The notes beneath the pieces were generated by a model that saw nothing but the letters and a program-made list of their open reading frames with translations, had not been told where the DNA came from and searched no databases. A DNA stretch of 64,000 nucleotides from Streptomyces sp. NBC_00285 (lineage in GTDB: Bacteria > Actinomycetota > Actinomycetes > Streptomycetales > Streptomycetaceae), in NCBI RefSeq assembly GCF_036174265.1, contig NZ_CP108055.1:9424001-9488000 (forward strand). The letters are read 5' to 3'. Below are positions 7,720 to 16,588 of the stretch, one piece after another. The position numbers and the translations under genes are program-made. The first letter of the stretch is position 1. Each line of letters begins with the position of its first letter.

Positions 7720-8382
7720 TCAGGTGCCGTAGGTGACCTCGACCTTTGTGAAGCCGAGCGAGTTCAGCAGGCCCTTCAGCATGTTGGTGGTGTTGGTCTC
7801 GGCCCGCTTGGTCAGCTCGCTCTCCTTCGCCGCCTCGGTGATGTGCCTGACCGCGAGCTTCTGCACGGCCTGTTCGCTGTTGGGGTTGTCGGAGAAGAAG
7901 TCGCCGAGCCGGTCCAGCAGACCCCGCTGCTTGGAGACCGCGTAGGAGCGGTCGGCGTCCAGGGTGGCCTTGCCCAGCTGGGCGTGCGGCAGATGGAGCG
8001 TGGCGGCCGTGCGGTCCCCGTTGACCGTCACGTCGTTCTTGGCGACCTTGCCGAGGTCGACGTAGGCGTCGACCGCGCCCGCCCCGACGTACAGGGTGCG
8101 GGAACCGCGGATCGAGTCGGGCAGGAACTTGGTGTCCTTCTCCAGGTCCACGACGACCTGGAAATTGCCGGAGGCGGCGTCGTAACGGCTGATGTCCTGA
8201 ATCGATTCCAGAAGTGCGGGACCCGAACGGTCGTGGGTCTCCGTGCCGAACAGGTCCTTGAGACCGGGGAGCACACTGAGCCGGATCCCGGCGAAGAACA
8301 CCACGAGCACCAGAACCACGGCGCTCACCGCCTTCGCCCAGCCGGGCATGCGCCTGGACACGCGCCTGATGGGAGTCGTCAT
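7720..8382 (-). CDS. DUF4230 domain protein, membrane-anchored
   Basis: A 220-residue protein with a single N-terminal membrane helix (WAKAVSAVVLVLVVFFAGIRL, residues 15-37) followed by a soluble extracytoplasmic DUF4230 domain (ALLESIQDISRYDAASGNFQVVVDLEKD...). The family is widespread in Gram-positive and Gram-negative bacteria and has no established function. The ATG at 8382 is preceded by AAGGAGGG. It is divergent from the P450 gene at 8534 across 151 bp. Confidence 0.8.
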   Translation of the reverse strand: MTTPIRRVSRRMPGWAKAVSAVVLVLVVFFAGIRLSVLPGLKDLFGTETHDRSGPALLESIQDISRYDAASGNFQVVVDLEKDTKFLPDSIRGSRTLYVGAGAVDAYVDLGKVAKNDVTVNGDRTAATLHLPHAQLGKATLDADRSYAVSKQRGLLDRLGDFFSDNPNSEQAVQKLAVRHITEAAKESELTKRAETNTTNMLKGLLNSLGFTKVEVTYGT

Positions 8383-8533
8383 GCGACGGCCCTCCTTCCT
8401 ACTGCACGGATGCCCAGGGACGATCCCCAAAAGCCTTCCTGCATCGTCTTGTTGGCTGATTGGGACACTGTCACAGGCATGACCGGCGCACTAGCGTGGG
8501 GAACTTCGCGTACCGGCGTGTCTGGAGACCCGG

Positions 8534-9727
8534 ATGAGTGCAGACAGTACGTCCCGGACCCTTCGTCCCATGCACCGCATCCCCCTTCCCGAGTCCGGCC
8601 CGCCACGGCTGACCGCCCTGGCCACCGGCACCCCGGTGTGGCTCGTGACCCGCTACGCCGATGTCCGCCAGGTCCTCATGGACCCCCGCTTCGACCGGAA
8701 GTCGCTCAAGGACGCGGACGCCCCGCCGCTGCTGGTGGTACCGAACCTGCTGGACTCCCCGGACGGCCTCATCAACCAGGACGGCCCGCCCCACCAGTTG
8801 CTGCGCGGCACGGTCCAGCGGGCCTTCACCCCGCGCGCGATCGCCCGCTGGCGGCCCTGGACCGCCTCGGTGGTGGAGTTGCTCCTCGACGACCTGGCAC
8901 AGCAGCCGCAACCCGCCGACATCGTCGAGGGGTTCACCCGCCGCCTGCCGGTGTCGGTGATCGCGCGGCTGATGGGTCTGGAGCACGCCGACTGGGAGCG
9001 CATCCGCGACTGGGCCGACCACGCCCTGTCCGGCGGCGCGCACACCGCCGAGGAAGTCGGCGCGGCCATGCGGGAGTTCGGCCTCTTCTGCGCGGAACTG
9101 GTCGCCGAGCGGCGCAAGGAACCGGGCGACGACCTGGTCAGCGCGCTGGTCACCGCGGGCGACGGCCTCGGCATCGAGGAGCCACGGCTGGTGATCCTCG
9201 TCCTGGGGCTGGTCGTCGCCGGACACGAGACGACCATGACGGCACTCGGCAACATCGTCGTCCACCTCCTCTCCGACGGGCAGGGCGCCTGGCCGGGACT
9301 CGCCGAGAGCCAGGAGGCGGCCGAGGCCGCCGTCGAACAGCTCCTGCGCACGATCCCGCTGAGCGAGGGCAGGGTGCTGCCCGGCCTGATCCGCCGAGCC
9401 GTCGAGGAGGTCGAGGTCGGCGGCGTGACGATCCCTGCGGGAGCCGTCGTCGCCGTCCAGACCAACGCGGCCAACCGGGACCCCGACGTCTTCCCGCAGC
9501 CCGGCGACACCGACCTGTTCGCCCCGCTGACCACACCGAGCGTGGTCTTCGGCGCCGGTCCCCACCACTGCCTCGGCGCCTGGCTGGCCCGTCTGGAACT
9601 GGGCCTGGCGCTGCACCGTCTGGCCGTCCGGTTCCCGGGGCTGCGAGCGGAGTTCACCCCGGAGACCGTCGAGTGGCGCGAGGGGCAGATGACACGGGGG
9701 CCCCGTCGGCTGCCCGTGTCGTGGTGA
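8534..9727 (+). CDS. Cytochrome P450
   Basis: A 397-residue soluble bacterial class I P450. The I-helix oxygen-activation motif AGHETT starts near residue 229, the K-helix ExxR is EQLLRT, and the haem loop FGAGPHHCLG places the thiolate cysteine at residue 346. A monooxygenase on a small organic substrate is expected; no ferredoxin or reductase is adjacent, so it must borrow redox partners (the window's own ferredoxin lies 18 kb away). No biosynthetic genes flank it, so the substrate is unknown. The ribosome site GGAGACCCGG precedes the ATG. It is distinct from the CYP105-like protein at 26046. Confidence 0.9.
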   Translation: MSADSTSRTLRPMHRIPLPESGPPRLTALATGTPVWLVTRYADVRQVLMDPRFDRKSLKDADAPPLLVVPNLLDSPDGLINQDGPPHQLLRGTVQRAFTPRAIARWRPWTASVVELLLDDLAQQPQPADIVEGFTRRLPVSVIARLMGLEHADWERIRDWADHALSGGAHTAEEVGAAMREFGLFCAELVAERRKEPGDDLVSALVTAGDGLGIEEPRLVILVLGLVVAGHETTMTALGNIVVHLLSDGQGAWPGLAESQEAAEAAVEQLLRTIPLSEGRVLPGLIRRAVEEVEVGGVTIPAGAVVAVQTNAANRDPDVFPQPGDTDLFAPLTTPSVVFGAGPHHCLGAWLARLELGLALHRLAVRFPGLRAEFTPETVEWREGQMTRGPRRLPVSW

Positions 9728-9772
9728 GGCGTGCGGTGAACCGGTGAGGGGCTGGAGGAACTTGAGGAGGGG

Positions 9773-11626
9773 CTAGAGGGTCTTGAGTTCGCGGTCGCCC
9801 GCCACCCGTGACCACCACATCCCCTCTCCGTGGGTGAGTCCCGGCAGCCGTAGTTCGATCTCGCGAACTCTCCGGGCCGGCAGCTCCCCGGTGATCGACC
9901 AGGCCGTGCGCCTGTCCGTCGTCCCCGTGAACCGGGCTCCCACCGCGGCCAGTTGAGCCGTCACCGGGGCCAGCGCGTCCAGCGGCACCTCTGCCTCGAA
10001 GGCGTGGCACGGCTCGAACAGCCGGGTCCCGGCCCGCTCCAGGGCCCGGCGCAGCACGATCGGCGTGAGCCCGCGGAAGTCGGCGGCCGTGCTGAGCGGC
10101 CCGACGAAACCGGAGCGCACGAGGGTGACCCGGTAGTCCGTCACGGTCGCGCCGGTCAGTCCTGTCCGCATGCTCGTGCGGACGGTCTCCTCGATGGCCT
10201 GGTGGAAGGCCCGGGGGAGTGCGCCGAGCTCGGTCTCGTACCCGAAGACCCCACCGGAGCCGCGCTCGCCCGGCTCGACCCGCAGTCCGATCGTCGCCCA
10301 GTAGCGCACGTGATCGTGGCACGGCAGCTCGTCGCAGGCCTCGCCGGTGCCGCGCGGACGCTCCAGGTACCGGACCCGGCCGGGTGCGAAGTCGGCTTCG
10401 ACGTCGAAGTCCTGGGCGAGAGTGGCCGCCAGCACCTCCATCTGGACCTCGCCGTACAGGAGCAGCGAGGTGGCGCCGTCGACTGCGGGGCGGGCGTGGA
10501 TCAGCGGGTCCTGGTCGGCGAGGGCCAGCAGCGCGGAGCGCAGCCGGGCCGCCTGTCGGGGACGGCGGGCGGTGACCAGGGTCTCCAGCGTCGGGGGCGC
10601 GAACTGTGGTGCGCGGTCAGTGAGTTCGCCGAGCCGGTCGCCCACACGGAGGCCGGGGGAGAACGTCAGCGCCGCGATGTTCCCGGCGGTCAGCGGCCCG
10701 GTCCCGCCGAGGTGGGTGACCCGCCCGGACACCGGGGTGGTGGTGCCGTCGGCCTCGCGTCTGAGGAACGTGAGGCGCTGACGCTCCGTCACCGCACCGC
10801 CGTACAGCCGCAGATACGCGGTGCGTTCGCCGCCGGGTCCCGGCCGCACGGCGAACACCGTCCCGCGTGGATCACCCTCAGGTGCCGGGGGAGCGGGCGG
10901 GATCAGCCGGAGCATGCCCTCGACCAGGTGGCGGACACCCTGGCCGCCGAGGGCGGAACCGAAGTAGACCGGGTGGAGGCAGCCGTCGGCGGTCCGGGCG
11001 GCGAGGGCCTTGCGGAGGTCGTCCGGGGTGGGCTCGGGGCCGTCCACGACCGCCGCGAGGATGTCCGGGTCCACGTCGGCGAGGGTCTCGGCCAGTCGCG
11101 GGTCACTGCTCGGGAGGAGCGCCACCCGGGCGTCGTCCGTGCCGAGGGACGTCACCTCCGTCAGCGGGGCGACGTACGGCGTCAGCCGGCGCCGGATGTC
11201 CGTGAGCAGGCCCTCGTAGCGGGCGCCCGCCCGGTCGATCTTGTTGACGAAGATCAGCGTGGGCAGCCGGAGCCCGCGCAGGGTCCGCATGAGCACGCGG
11301 GTCTGCGCCTGCACGCCCTCCACGGCGGACAGCAGCAGCACCGCACCGTCCAGGACCTCCAGGGCGCGCTCGACCTCGGCGTCGAAGTCGGAGTGTCCCG
11401 GTGTGTCGATGAGGTTGATCCGGGTGTCGCCGACGGTGAAGGAGGCGACCGCGGAGCGGATGGTGATGCCCCGCTGCCGCTCGATGGTGCCGTCGTCCGT
11501 GCGGGTGTCACCGGCGTCGACGCTGCCGAGCCGGTCGATCGCGCCGTGGTCGAACAGCAGCCGCTCGGTGAGGCTGGTCTTACCGGCGTCGACGTGGGCC
11601 AGAATTCCGATGTTCAGGGTGCGCAT
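9773..11626 (-). CDS. TetM/OtrA-type ribosomal protection GTPase
   Basis: A 617-residue EF-G-like translational GTPase. G1 is AHVDAGKT, G2 RGITI, G3 DTPGH, G4 NKID, followed by an EF-G-type domain II, III and IV (YRVTLVRSGFVGP...). Overall length and domain IV match the tetracycline ribosomal-protection family (TetM, OtrA), slightly short of the usual 640. It would release tetracycline-like drugs from the 30S A site or act as an EF-G paralogue under stress. No tetracycline gene cluster is visible, so intrinsic resistance is the cautious call. It is divergent from the PRPP synthetase gene. Confidence 0.85.
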   Translation of the reverse strand: MRTLNIGILAHVDAGKTSLTERLLFDHGAIDRLGSVDAGDTRTDDGTIERQRGITIRSAVASFTVGDTRINLIDTPGHSDFDAEVERALEVLDGAVLLLSAVEGVQAQTRVLMRTLRGLRLPTLIFVNKIDRAGARYEGLLTDIRRRLTPYVAPLTEVTSLGTDDARVALLPSSDPRLAETLADVDPDILAAVVDGPEPTPDDLRKALAARTADGCLHPVYFGSALGGQGVRHLVEGMLRLIPPAPPAPEGDPRGTVFAVRPGPGGERTAYLRLYGGAVTERQRLTFLRREADGTTTPVSGRVTHLGGTGPLTAGNIAALTFSPGLRVGDRLGELTDRAPQFAPPTLETLVTARRPRQAARLRSALLALADQDPLIHARPAVDGATSLLLYGEVQMEVLAATLAQDFDVEADFAPGRVRYLERPRGTGEACDELPCHDHVRYWATIGLRVEPGERGSGGVFGYETELGALPRAFHQAIEETVRTSMRTGLTGATVTDYRVTLVRSGFVGPLSTAADFRGLTPIVLRRALERAGTRLFEPCHAFEAEVPLDALAPVTAQLAAVGARFTGTTDRRTAWSITGELPARRVREIELRLPGLTHGEGMWWSRVAGDRELKTL

Positions 11627-11831
11627 GGCGGGTGGAGTCCTCGAGAACCGTAGGCCGAAGGGGGCACTGGGTGGGTTCGAGGAGTCGGCGCATGCGAGAG
11701 GTCCTGACGGGAGGGAACACGGACGGGGCCATCATGGCGCCCTGCCGTCGGGGCACCGCAACCGAATTTCGGTGGTCAGCGGCCAGTAGCATGAGCCGGG
11801 CAGCCCAGATGATCATCCGAGGAGCAGGTTC

Positions 11832-12785
11832 GTGCGAGACATCGCCATGTTCAGCGGTAGCGCCCACCCCGAGCTGGCGGCGGAGGTCTGCGCGCATCTC
11901 GGTGTGCCGCTGAGTCCCACCCGGGTCAGCCGGTTCGCCAACGACTGTCTCGAGGTGCAGCTCCAGGCCAACTGCAGGGAGCGGGACGTCTTCCTCATCC
12001 AGCCGCTGGTGCGGCCGGTCCAGGAGCACCTGGTGGAACTGCTGCTGATGTGCGACGCGGCCCGCGGCGCCTCCGCCCGCCGGATCACCGTCGTCATGCC
12101 GCACTACTCCTACGCCCGTTCCGACAAGAAGGACGCGCCCCGCATCTCGCTGGGCGGACGGCTCGTCGCCGACCTGATGGTCTCCGCCGGCGCGAGCCGC
12201 GTCCTCGCCATGACCCTGCACTCGCCGCAGGTCCACGGCTTCTTCTCGGTCCCGGTGGACCACCTGCACGCGCTGCGTGAACTGGCCGCGCACTTCCGGC
12301 AGTACGACCTCTCCCGCACCACCGTCGTCTCCCCGGACCTCGGCAACGCCAAGGAGGCGGCCGCCTTCGCCCGGCTGATCGGCGCCCAGGTGGCCGCCGG
12401 TGCCAAGCAGCGGTTCGCCGACGACCGGGTGAGCATCAGCGACGTCATCGGCGAGATCACCGGCCGGGACGTCATCGTGCTGGACGACGAGATCGCCAAG
12501 GGCTCCACGGTCCTCGAACTACTGGACAGGCTGCGTGAGCTGGGGCCGCGGTCGATCCGGGTGGCCTGTACGCACGGGCTGTTCGCGGACGGCGCCCTCA
12601 AGCGGATCGGCGAGCAGCCCGACGTGCTGGAGATCGTCTGTACCAACACCGTGCCGGTCCCCGACGAGGAACGCACCGACAAGCTGCGGATCCTGTCCAT
12701 CGCCCCCGCGCTCGCCGAGGCCGTGCGGCGCATTCACAACGGTGAGTCCGTCAGCGCCCTGTTCGACGCGCCGCGAAGTGAGTAG
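11832..12785 (+). CDS. Ribose-phosphate pyrophosphokinase paralogue
   Basis: A 317-residue PRPP synthetase homologue (ATP + ribose-5-phosphate to PRPP + AMP). The order of motifs fits: N-terminal FSGSAHPELA, the flexible ATP loop MPHYSYARSDKKDAPR, TLHSPQVHGFF in place of the usual DLHADQIQGFF, SPDLGNAKEA, and the ribose-phosphate loop VIVLDDEIAKGSTV. The last differs from the canonical DDxIDTAGT, and the D in DLHA is T. A divergent class or altered-substrate paralogue is therefore likely, with the housekeeping prs elsewhere. GTG start at 11832 follows GAGGAGCAGGTTC; ATG 11847 is an alternative. Confidence 0.85.
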   Translation: MRDIAMFSGSAHPELAAEVCAHLGVPLSPTRVSRFANDCLEVQLQANCRERDVFLIQPLVRPVQEHLVELLLMCDAARGASARRITVVMPHYSYARSDKKDAPRISLGGRLVADLMVSAGASRVLAMTLHSPQVHGFFSVPVDHLHALRELAAHFRQYDLSRTTVVSPDLGNAKEAAAFARLIGAQVAAGAKQRFADDRVSISDVIGEITGRDVIVLDDEIAKGSTVLELLDRLRELGPRSIRVACTHGLFADGALKRIGEQPDVLEIVCTNTVPVPDEERTDKLRILSIAPALAEAVRRIHNGESVSALFDAPRSE

Positions 12786-12839
12786 ACGGGTCACCGAGAG
12801 CGCGTGGTCGGCTCGCCGACATCGTGGAACGGGACGCCG

Positions 12840-13220
12840 TCACAAGGAGCCGGATGTGGCCTCGGGCTGTCCCAGGGCCGCGTCCAGTGACGGCAGCGGG
12901 GGCAGCAGCCGGGCCAGGCCGGTCACCCGGATGACCCGCAACGTGAGCGGATGCGTGCAGACCAGAAGCAGACAGCCGTTGTTGTCGAGCACGCGGGACC
13001 GGGCGCGGTAGAGCAGTCGCAGCCCGGAGCAGTCGAAGAACTCCACGGAACTGAGGTCGATCACCAGCCGTACGTCCGGCTGTCCGGTGACCCGGTCCAG
13101 ATGGGGCATGACCTCCGTGGCCGCGGCGATGTCGATCTCCCCCCGGAACTCCAGCACCGTGTGCCCGCGGTCCTCACGGACGCGCAGATACCGGGACGGC
13201 GGTGCAGATTCATGCTGCAC
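12840..13220 (-). CDS. STAS-domain anti-sigma factor antagonist
   Basis: A 126-residue single STAS domain. After GHTVLEFRGEIDIA the phosphorylatable serine lies in VEFFDCSGLRLL, the site that an anti-sigma kinase would phosphorylate and a SpoIIE-type phosphatase would restore. It would free a sigma factor by binding its anti-sigma kinase. The open frame reaches 13457, but the region before 13220 looks non-coding; the GTG at 13220 has GGAGG ten bases upstream. It resembles the STAS protein at 53482 in the FFDCSGL block and the LLPPLPSL/FPPLPGF tail, so they are probable paralogues. A SpoIIE-type phosphatase is encoded at 36214. Confidence 0.85.
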   Translation of the reverse strand: MQHESAPPSRYLRVREDRGHTVLEFRGEIDIAAATEVMPHLDRVTGQPDVRLVIDLSSVEFFDCSGLRLLYRARSRVLDNNGCLLLVCTHPLTLRVIRVTGLARLLPPLPSLDAALGQPEATSGSL

Positions 13221-13453
13221 GACGACATCGCCTCCAACCGGATCCACGAACGACAAAGGGTGCAGATCACCGGGGGCCGGGGTGACGACGCGCTGTGAGC
13301 GTAGAGGTGTCACCGGGCCCCGAGGGCGTGCAAATCCGCTCCCCGCCCTGCAAGTTACCCTCGTTGGAGTGAATTTGAGCATGTTCGATTGACATATGTC
13401 TTCGAATTGCGACCGTCGGTTCGCAACAGGTTCACGCGGGGCTCCCGCCCGGC

Positions 13454-13891
13454 TCACGACAGGGCGTGCCAGGCCTTGGTCAGTGCCTGCCGGAACTGCT
13501 CCGTCTGGTGCGCGGTGAGGTCCCGCATCATCCGCTCCTCCAGCTCCCGAACGGGGGCTTCGTGCTGCGCGAGCAGGGCGCGGCCCTCCTTGGTCAGCAG
13601 GATCCGCAGCTCGCGCCGGTTGCTCGGATTGCGCTCGCGCCGCACCACTCCACGCGTCTCCAGGGAGCGCACCAGATCGGCGATCGACTGGGCGGTGACG
13701 AAGGAGTCCCGGGCCAGCTGCGCCGCCGACAGTCCGTCGTGCCGCTCCAGCACGGTCAGGGCCGTGTACTGCAGGGCGGTGATCCCGGACGGTCTGACCA
13801 GCTCGTCCAGGTGGGAGCGGACAACGAGCTCCACCTGCTTCACCATGTAGAGGAGAGACGGGGGTGCCTTGGTCACCTGTGTGTCGAGCAT
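13454..13891 (-). CDS. MarR-family transcriptional regulator
   Basis: A 145-residue MarR repressor with the winged helix in the middle (GLSAAQLARDSFVTAQSIADLVRSLETRGVVRRERNPSNRRE, residues 53-95) and N- and C-terminal dimerisation helices. It is divergent from the aldehyde/alcohol dehydrogenase pair. The intergenic region holds two matching palindromes 34 bp apart that fit a MarR operator. It probably represses both itself and the dehydrogenases until an aromatic aldehyde, alcohol or similar ligand binds. Confidence 0.9.
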   Translation of the reverse strand: MLDTQVTKAPPSLLYMVKQVELVVRSHLDELVRPSGITALQYTALTVLERHDGLSAAQLARDSFVTAQSIADLVRSLETRGVVRRERNPSNRRELRILLTKEGRALLAQHEAPVRELEERMMRDLTAHQTEQFRQALTKAWHALS

Positions 13892-13910
13892 GGGTTCAGG
13901 CTAGAGCATT

Positions 13911-13925
13911 GACAGGAAACCTGTC
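13911..13925. promoter_or_regulatory. MarR operator 1 (GACAGGAAACCTGTC)
   Basis: Perfect 6-bp arms around AAA. It overlaps TTGACA (13909-13914), a plausible -35 for the aldehyde dehydrogenase operon, so binding would block transcription. It shares ACAGGAWWCCTGT with operator 2. Confidence 0.65.
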
Positions 13926-13943
13926 CGTAAAGAGACTGCGAAC

Positions 13944-13960
13944 CAACAGGAATCCTGTTG
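13944..13960. promoter_or_regulatory. MarR operator 2 (CAACAGGAATCCTGTTG)
   Basis: Perfect 8-bp arms around one base. Its centre is 34 bp from that of operator 1, about three helical turns, so both would lie on the same DNA face. It sits 32 bp before the aldehyde dehydrogenase start. Confidence 0.7.
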
Positions 13961-13991
13961 ATTGAAATCTTGGCGACGATGCTGAGGAGCG

Positions 13992-15449
13992 GTGATGTCC
14001 CCCATCGAGATCGAACCCGGACGGCTGTTCATGGGCGGTCAGTGGCGCGAGGCCGCCGACGGCGCGCGCACGGAGGTGGTCGACCCGTCCCGGGGCGCGG
14101 TCCTCACGACCGTCGCGGAGGGCGGCGCCGCCGACGTGGACGCGGCCGTCCGCGCCGCCCGGGAGGCCTTCGACGGCGGCACCTGGTCCGGCCTGAGCGG
14201 ACGCGAGCGGGGCCGGATCCTGCACCGGGTCGCCGAGCTGATCCGCGAGAACGCCGACGAACTCGCCCAGCTGGAGAGCCTGGACGTCGGCAAGCCGATC
14301 TCCCTCTGCCAGGCAGTGGACGTGACCAACGTGGCCAACGACTACGAGTACTTCGCCGCCCTCGCCCAGCAGATCGACGGCTCGGTCCGCAACACCCCGA
14401 TGAACGCCCTCGCCTACACCAAACGCGAGCCGCTCGGTGTGGTCGCCGCGATCACCCCCTTCAACTTCCCGCTGATCCTCGCCGGTTCCAAGATCGGCCC
14501 CGCGCTCGCGGCCGGAAACACGGTCGTGCACAAGCCGGCCGACGAGACCCCGCTCAGCGCCCTCTACATGGCCGCACTGTTCCAGCGGGCGGGCGTACCG
14601 GACGGCGTCGTCAACGTGGTCACCGGCACCGGTCCGGTGGCCGGCGAGGCCCTGCTGCGCCACCGCGGGGTCGACAAGATCGCCTTCACCGGCTCCACCG
14701 CGATCGGCCGCCACGTGGCCGTCACCGCGGGCGAGGCGCTCAAGCCCGTCACCATGGAGCTCGGCGGCAACGCGGCCAACCTCGTCTTCGAGGACGCCGA
14801 CCTGGAGAAGGCCATCGGCGCGATCATCAAGGCCTTCGTCTTCAACACCGGCCAGTTCTGCATGGGCGGCCCGCGCCTGCTCGTGGCCCGGTCCGTATAC
14901 AGCACCGTGCTCGGCATCCTCGCCGACGCCGTGCCCGGCGTACCGGTCGGCGACCCGCGCAACCCCGAGACCGTCGTCGGTCCCATGGCGGGGGAGAAGC
15001 ACCTGAAGAAGGTCGAGGAGTACATCGACCTGGCCCGCAAGGAGGGCGGCCGCATCGTCTGCGGCGGTGAACGCCTCGACCTCGACGGCGGCTTCTACTA
15101 CAAGCCCACCGTGATCGCCGACCTCTCCAACGACTCCCGGGTCGTACAGGAGGAGATCTTCGGACCGGTCCTGACCGTGCAGCCCTTCGACACCGAGGAC
15201 GAGGCCGTGGCCCTCGCCAACTCCACACCGTACGGCCTGGCTTCGGGCGTCCAGACGACGAACCTCGCCCGCGCCCACCGGGTCGCCGACCGCCTCCAGG
15301 CCGGCGTCGTCTGGGTCAACGACTGGGCGATGCTCGACCCGGCGGTGCCCTTCGGCGGAGTCAAGGACTCCGGCTACGGCCGCGAGTACGGCCCCGAGGC
15401 GCTCGATGCCTACACCAGGGTCAAGTCCGTCGTCGTCTCGCTCGACTGA
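13992..15449 (+). CDS. NAD(P)-dependent aldehyde dehydrogenase
   Basis: A 485-residue ALDH-superfamily enzyme oxidising an aldehyde to the acid. The general-base glutamate is in MELGGNAANLVFEDADL (about E256) and the catalytic cysteine in NTGQFCMGG (about C290), where the usual GQxC is kept. FNFPLILAGSKIGPALAAGNTVVHKP is the cofactor-binding region. The GTG at 13992 and the ATG at 13995 are both served by GAGGAG. The alcohol dehydrogenase gene follows after 22 bp with its own ribosome site (AAGGAG), so the pair should form one operon that converts an alcohol to an acid in two steps, under the MarR protein upstream. Confidence 0.9.
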   Translation: MMSPIEIEPGRLFMGGQWREAADGARTEVVDPSRGAVLTTVAEGGAADVDAAVRAAREAFDGGTWSGLSGRERGRILHRVAELIRENADELAQLESLDVGKPISLCQAVDVTNVANDYEYFAALAQQIDGSVRNTPMNALAYTKREPLGVVAAITPFNFPLILAGSKIGPALAAGNTVVHKPADETPLSALYMAALFQRAGVPDGVVNVVTGTGPVAGEALLRHRGVDKIAFTGSTAIGRHVAVTAGEALKPVTMELGGNAANLVFEDADLEKAIGAIIKAFVFNTGQFCMGGPRLLVARSVYSTVLGILADAVPGVPVGDPRNPETVVGPMAGEKHLKKVEEYIDLARKEGGRIVCGGERLDLDGGFYYKPTVIADLSNDSRVVQEEIFGPVLTVQPFDTEDEAVALANSTPYGLASGVQTTNLARAHRVADRLQAGVVWVNDWAMLDPAVPFGGVKDSGYGREYGPEALDAYTRVKSVVVSLD

Positions 15450-15471
15450 GCACTTCCAAGGAGTTCCTGCG

Positions 15472-16578
15472 ATGTCCATCACCACCCGTGCCGCGGTCGT
15501 CGAGTCCGGCGGCGCACCCTTCACCCTCTCCGACGTCACCCTCGACGAGCCCGGACCCCATGAGGCGCTCGTCCGCATGGTCGCCACCGGCCTGTGCCAC
15601 ACGGACCTCGGTGTCGCGAGCGGCGGACTGCCCTTCCCGCTGCCCGGAGTCCTCGGGCACGAGGGCGCGGGAGTCGTCGAGGCCGTCGGCCCTGCCGTCA
15701 CCGGCGTCGCGCCCGGCGACCACGTCGTGCTGTCCTTCACCTCCTGCGGCGACTGCCGCAACTGCGACGGCGGCCACCCCGCCTACTGCGGCACCTGGCT
15801 GCCGCTGAACCTCCTCGGCGGCCGCCGGGCCGACGGCACCAGCACCATCAGCCGCGACGGCGAACCGCTCGGCGGGCACTTCTTCGGCCAGTCCTCGTTC
15901 GCCGAGCGCGCCCTGGTCGACGAGCGCAGCCTCGTCAGGGTCGACAGGGACGTGCCGCTGGAGTCCATCGCCCCGCTCGGCTGCGGAGTCCAGACCGGTG
16001 TCGGCGCCGTGTGGAACGTACTGAAGCCCGTCACCGGCTCCACGATCGTGGTCCTCGGTGCCGGGGCCGTGGGCCTGTCCGCGGTCATGGCCGCCGCCCT
16101 CACTCCCGCCACGACGATCGTCGCCGTCGACCGGGTCGGCGAACGGCTCTCCCTCGCACGGGAGTTGGGCGCCACCCACACCGTCAACGCGGCGGACGAG
16201 GACCTCGGTGAGGCGCTCGCCACGATCACCGGCGGGCAGGGCGCGGACGGCATCGTGGAGACCACCGGCAACGTGAGTGTCCTGCGGCAGGGCGTCGACG
16301 CGCTCGCCGCACGCGGCACCGTGGTCGTCGTCGGCGCCCCGCCGTTCGGCACCGAGGTCTCCCTCGACGTCAACGGGCTGCTCGGCGGCAAGCGGGTCGT
16401 CGGTCTCACCCTCGGCGACGCCGAGACGCAGAGCTTCATCCCCGCCCTGGTCCGCATGGTGAAGGAGGGACGCCTGCCGCTGCACCGCCTGATCAGCACC
16501 TATCCGTTCGCGGAGATCGACCAGGCGGTGCGGGACATGCGCGCGGGCAAGGCGATCAAGCCCGTCCTGACGTTCTGA
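15472..16578 (+). CDS. Zinc-dependent alcohol dehydrogenase (aryl-alcohol type)
   Basis: A 368-residue MDR-family enzyme. The catalytic zinc site starts with C42-H-T-D in TGLCHTDLGVASG and GHEGAGVVEAVG; the structural zinc is held by four cysteines in CGDCRNCDGGHPAYC; the Rossmann loop is VLGAGAVGLSA. Length and the LGCGVQTGVGAVWNVLKP block resemble aryl/benzyl-alcohol and formaldehyde-type dehydrogenases. With the preceding aldehyde dehydrogenase it would oxidise an alcohol through aldehyde to acid. The substrate, probably aromatic, is inferred from the family and the MarR control. Confidence 0.88.
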   Translation: MSITTRAAVVESGGAPFTLSDVTLDEPGPHEALVRMVATGLCHTDLGVASGGLPFPLPGVLGHEGAGVVEAVGPAVTGVAPGDHVVLSFTSCGDCRNCDGGHPAYCGTWLPLNLLGGRRADGTSTISRDGEPLGGHFFGQSSFAERALVDERSLVRVDRDVPLESIAPLGCGVQTGVGAVWNVLKPVTGSTIVVLGAGAVGLSAVMAAALTPATTIVAVDRVGERLSLARELGATHTVNAADEDLGEALATITGGQGADGIVETTGNVSVLRQGVDALAARGTVVVVGAPPFGTEVSLDVNGLLGGKRVVGLTLGDAETQSFIPALVRMVKEGRLPLHRLISTYPFAEIDQAVRDMRAGKAIKPVLTF

Positions 16579-16588
16579 CCCCGGTCGG

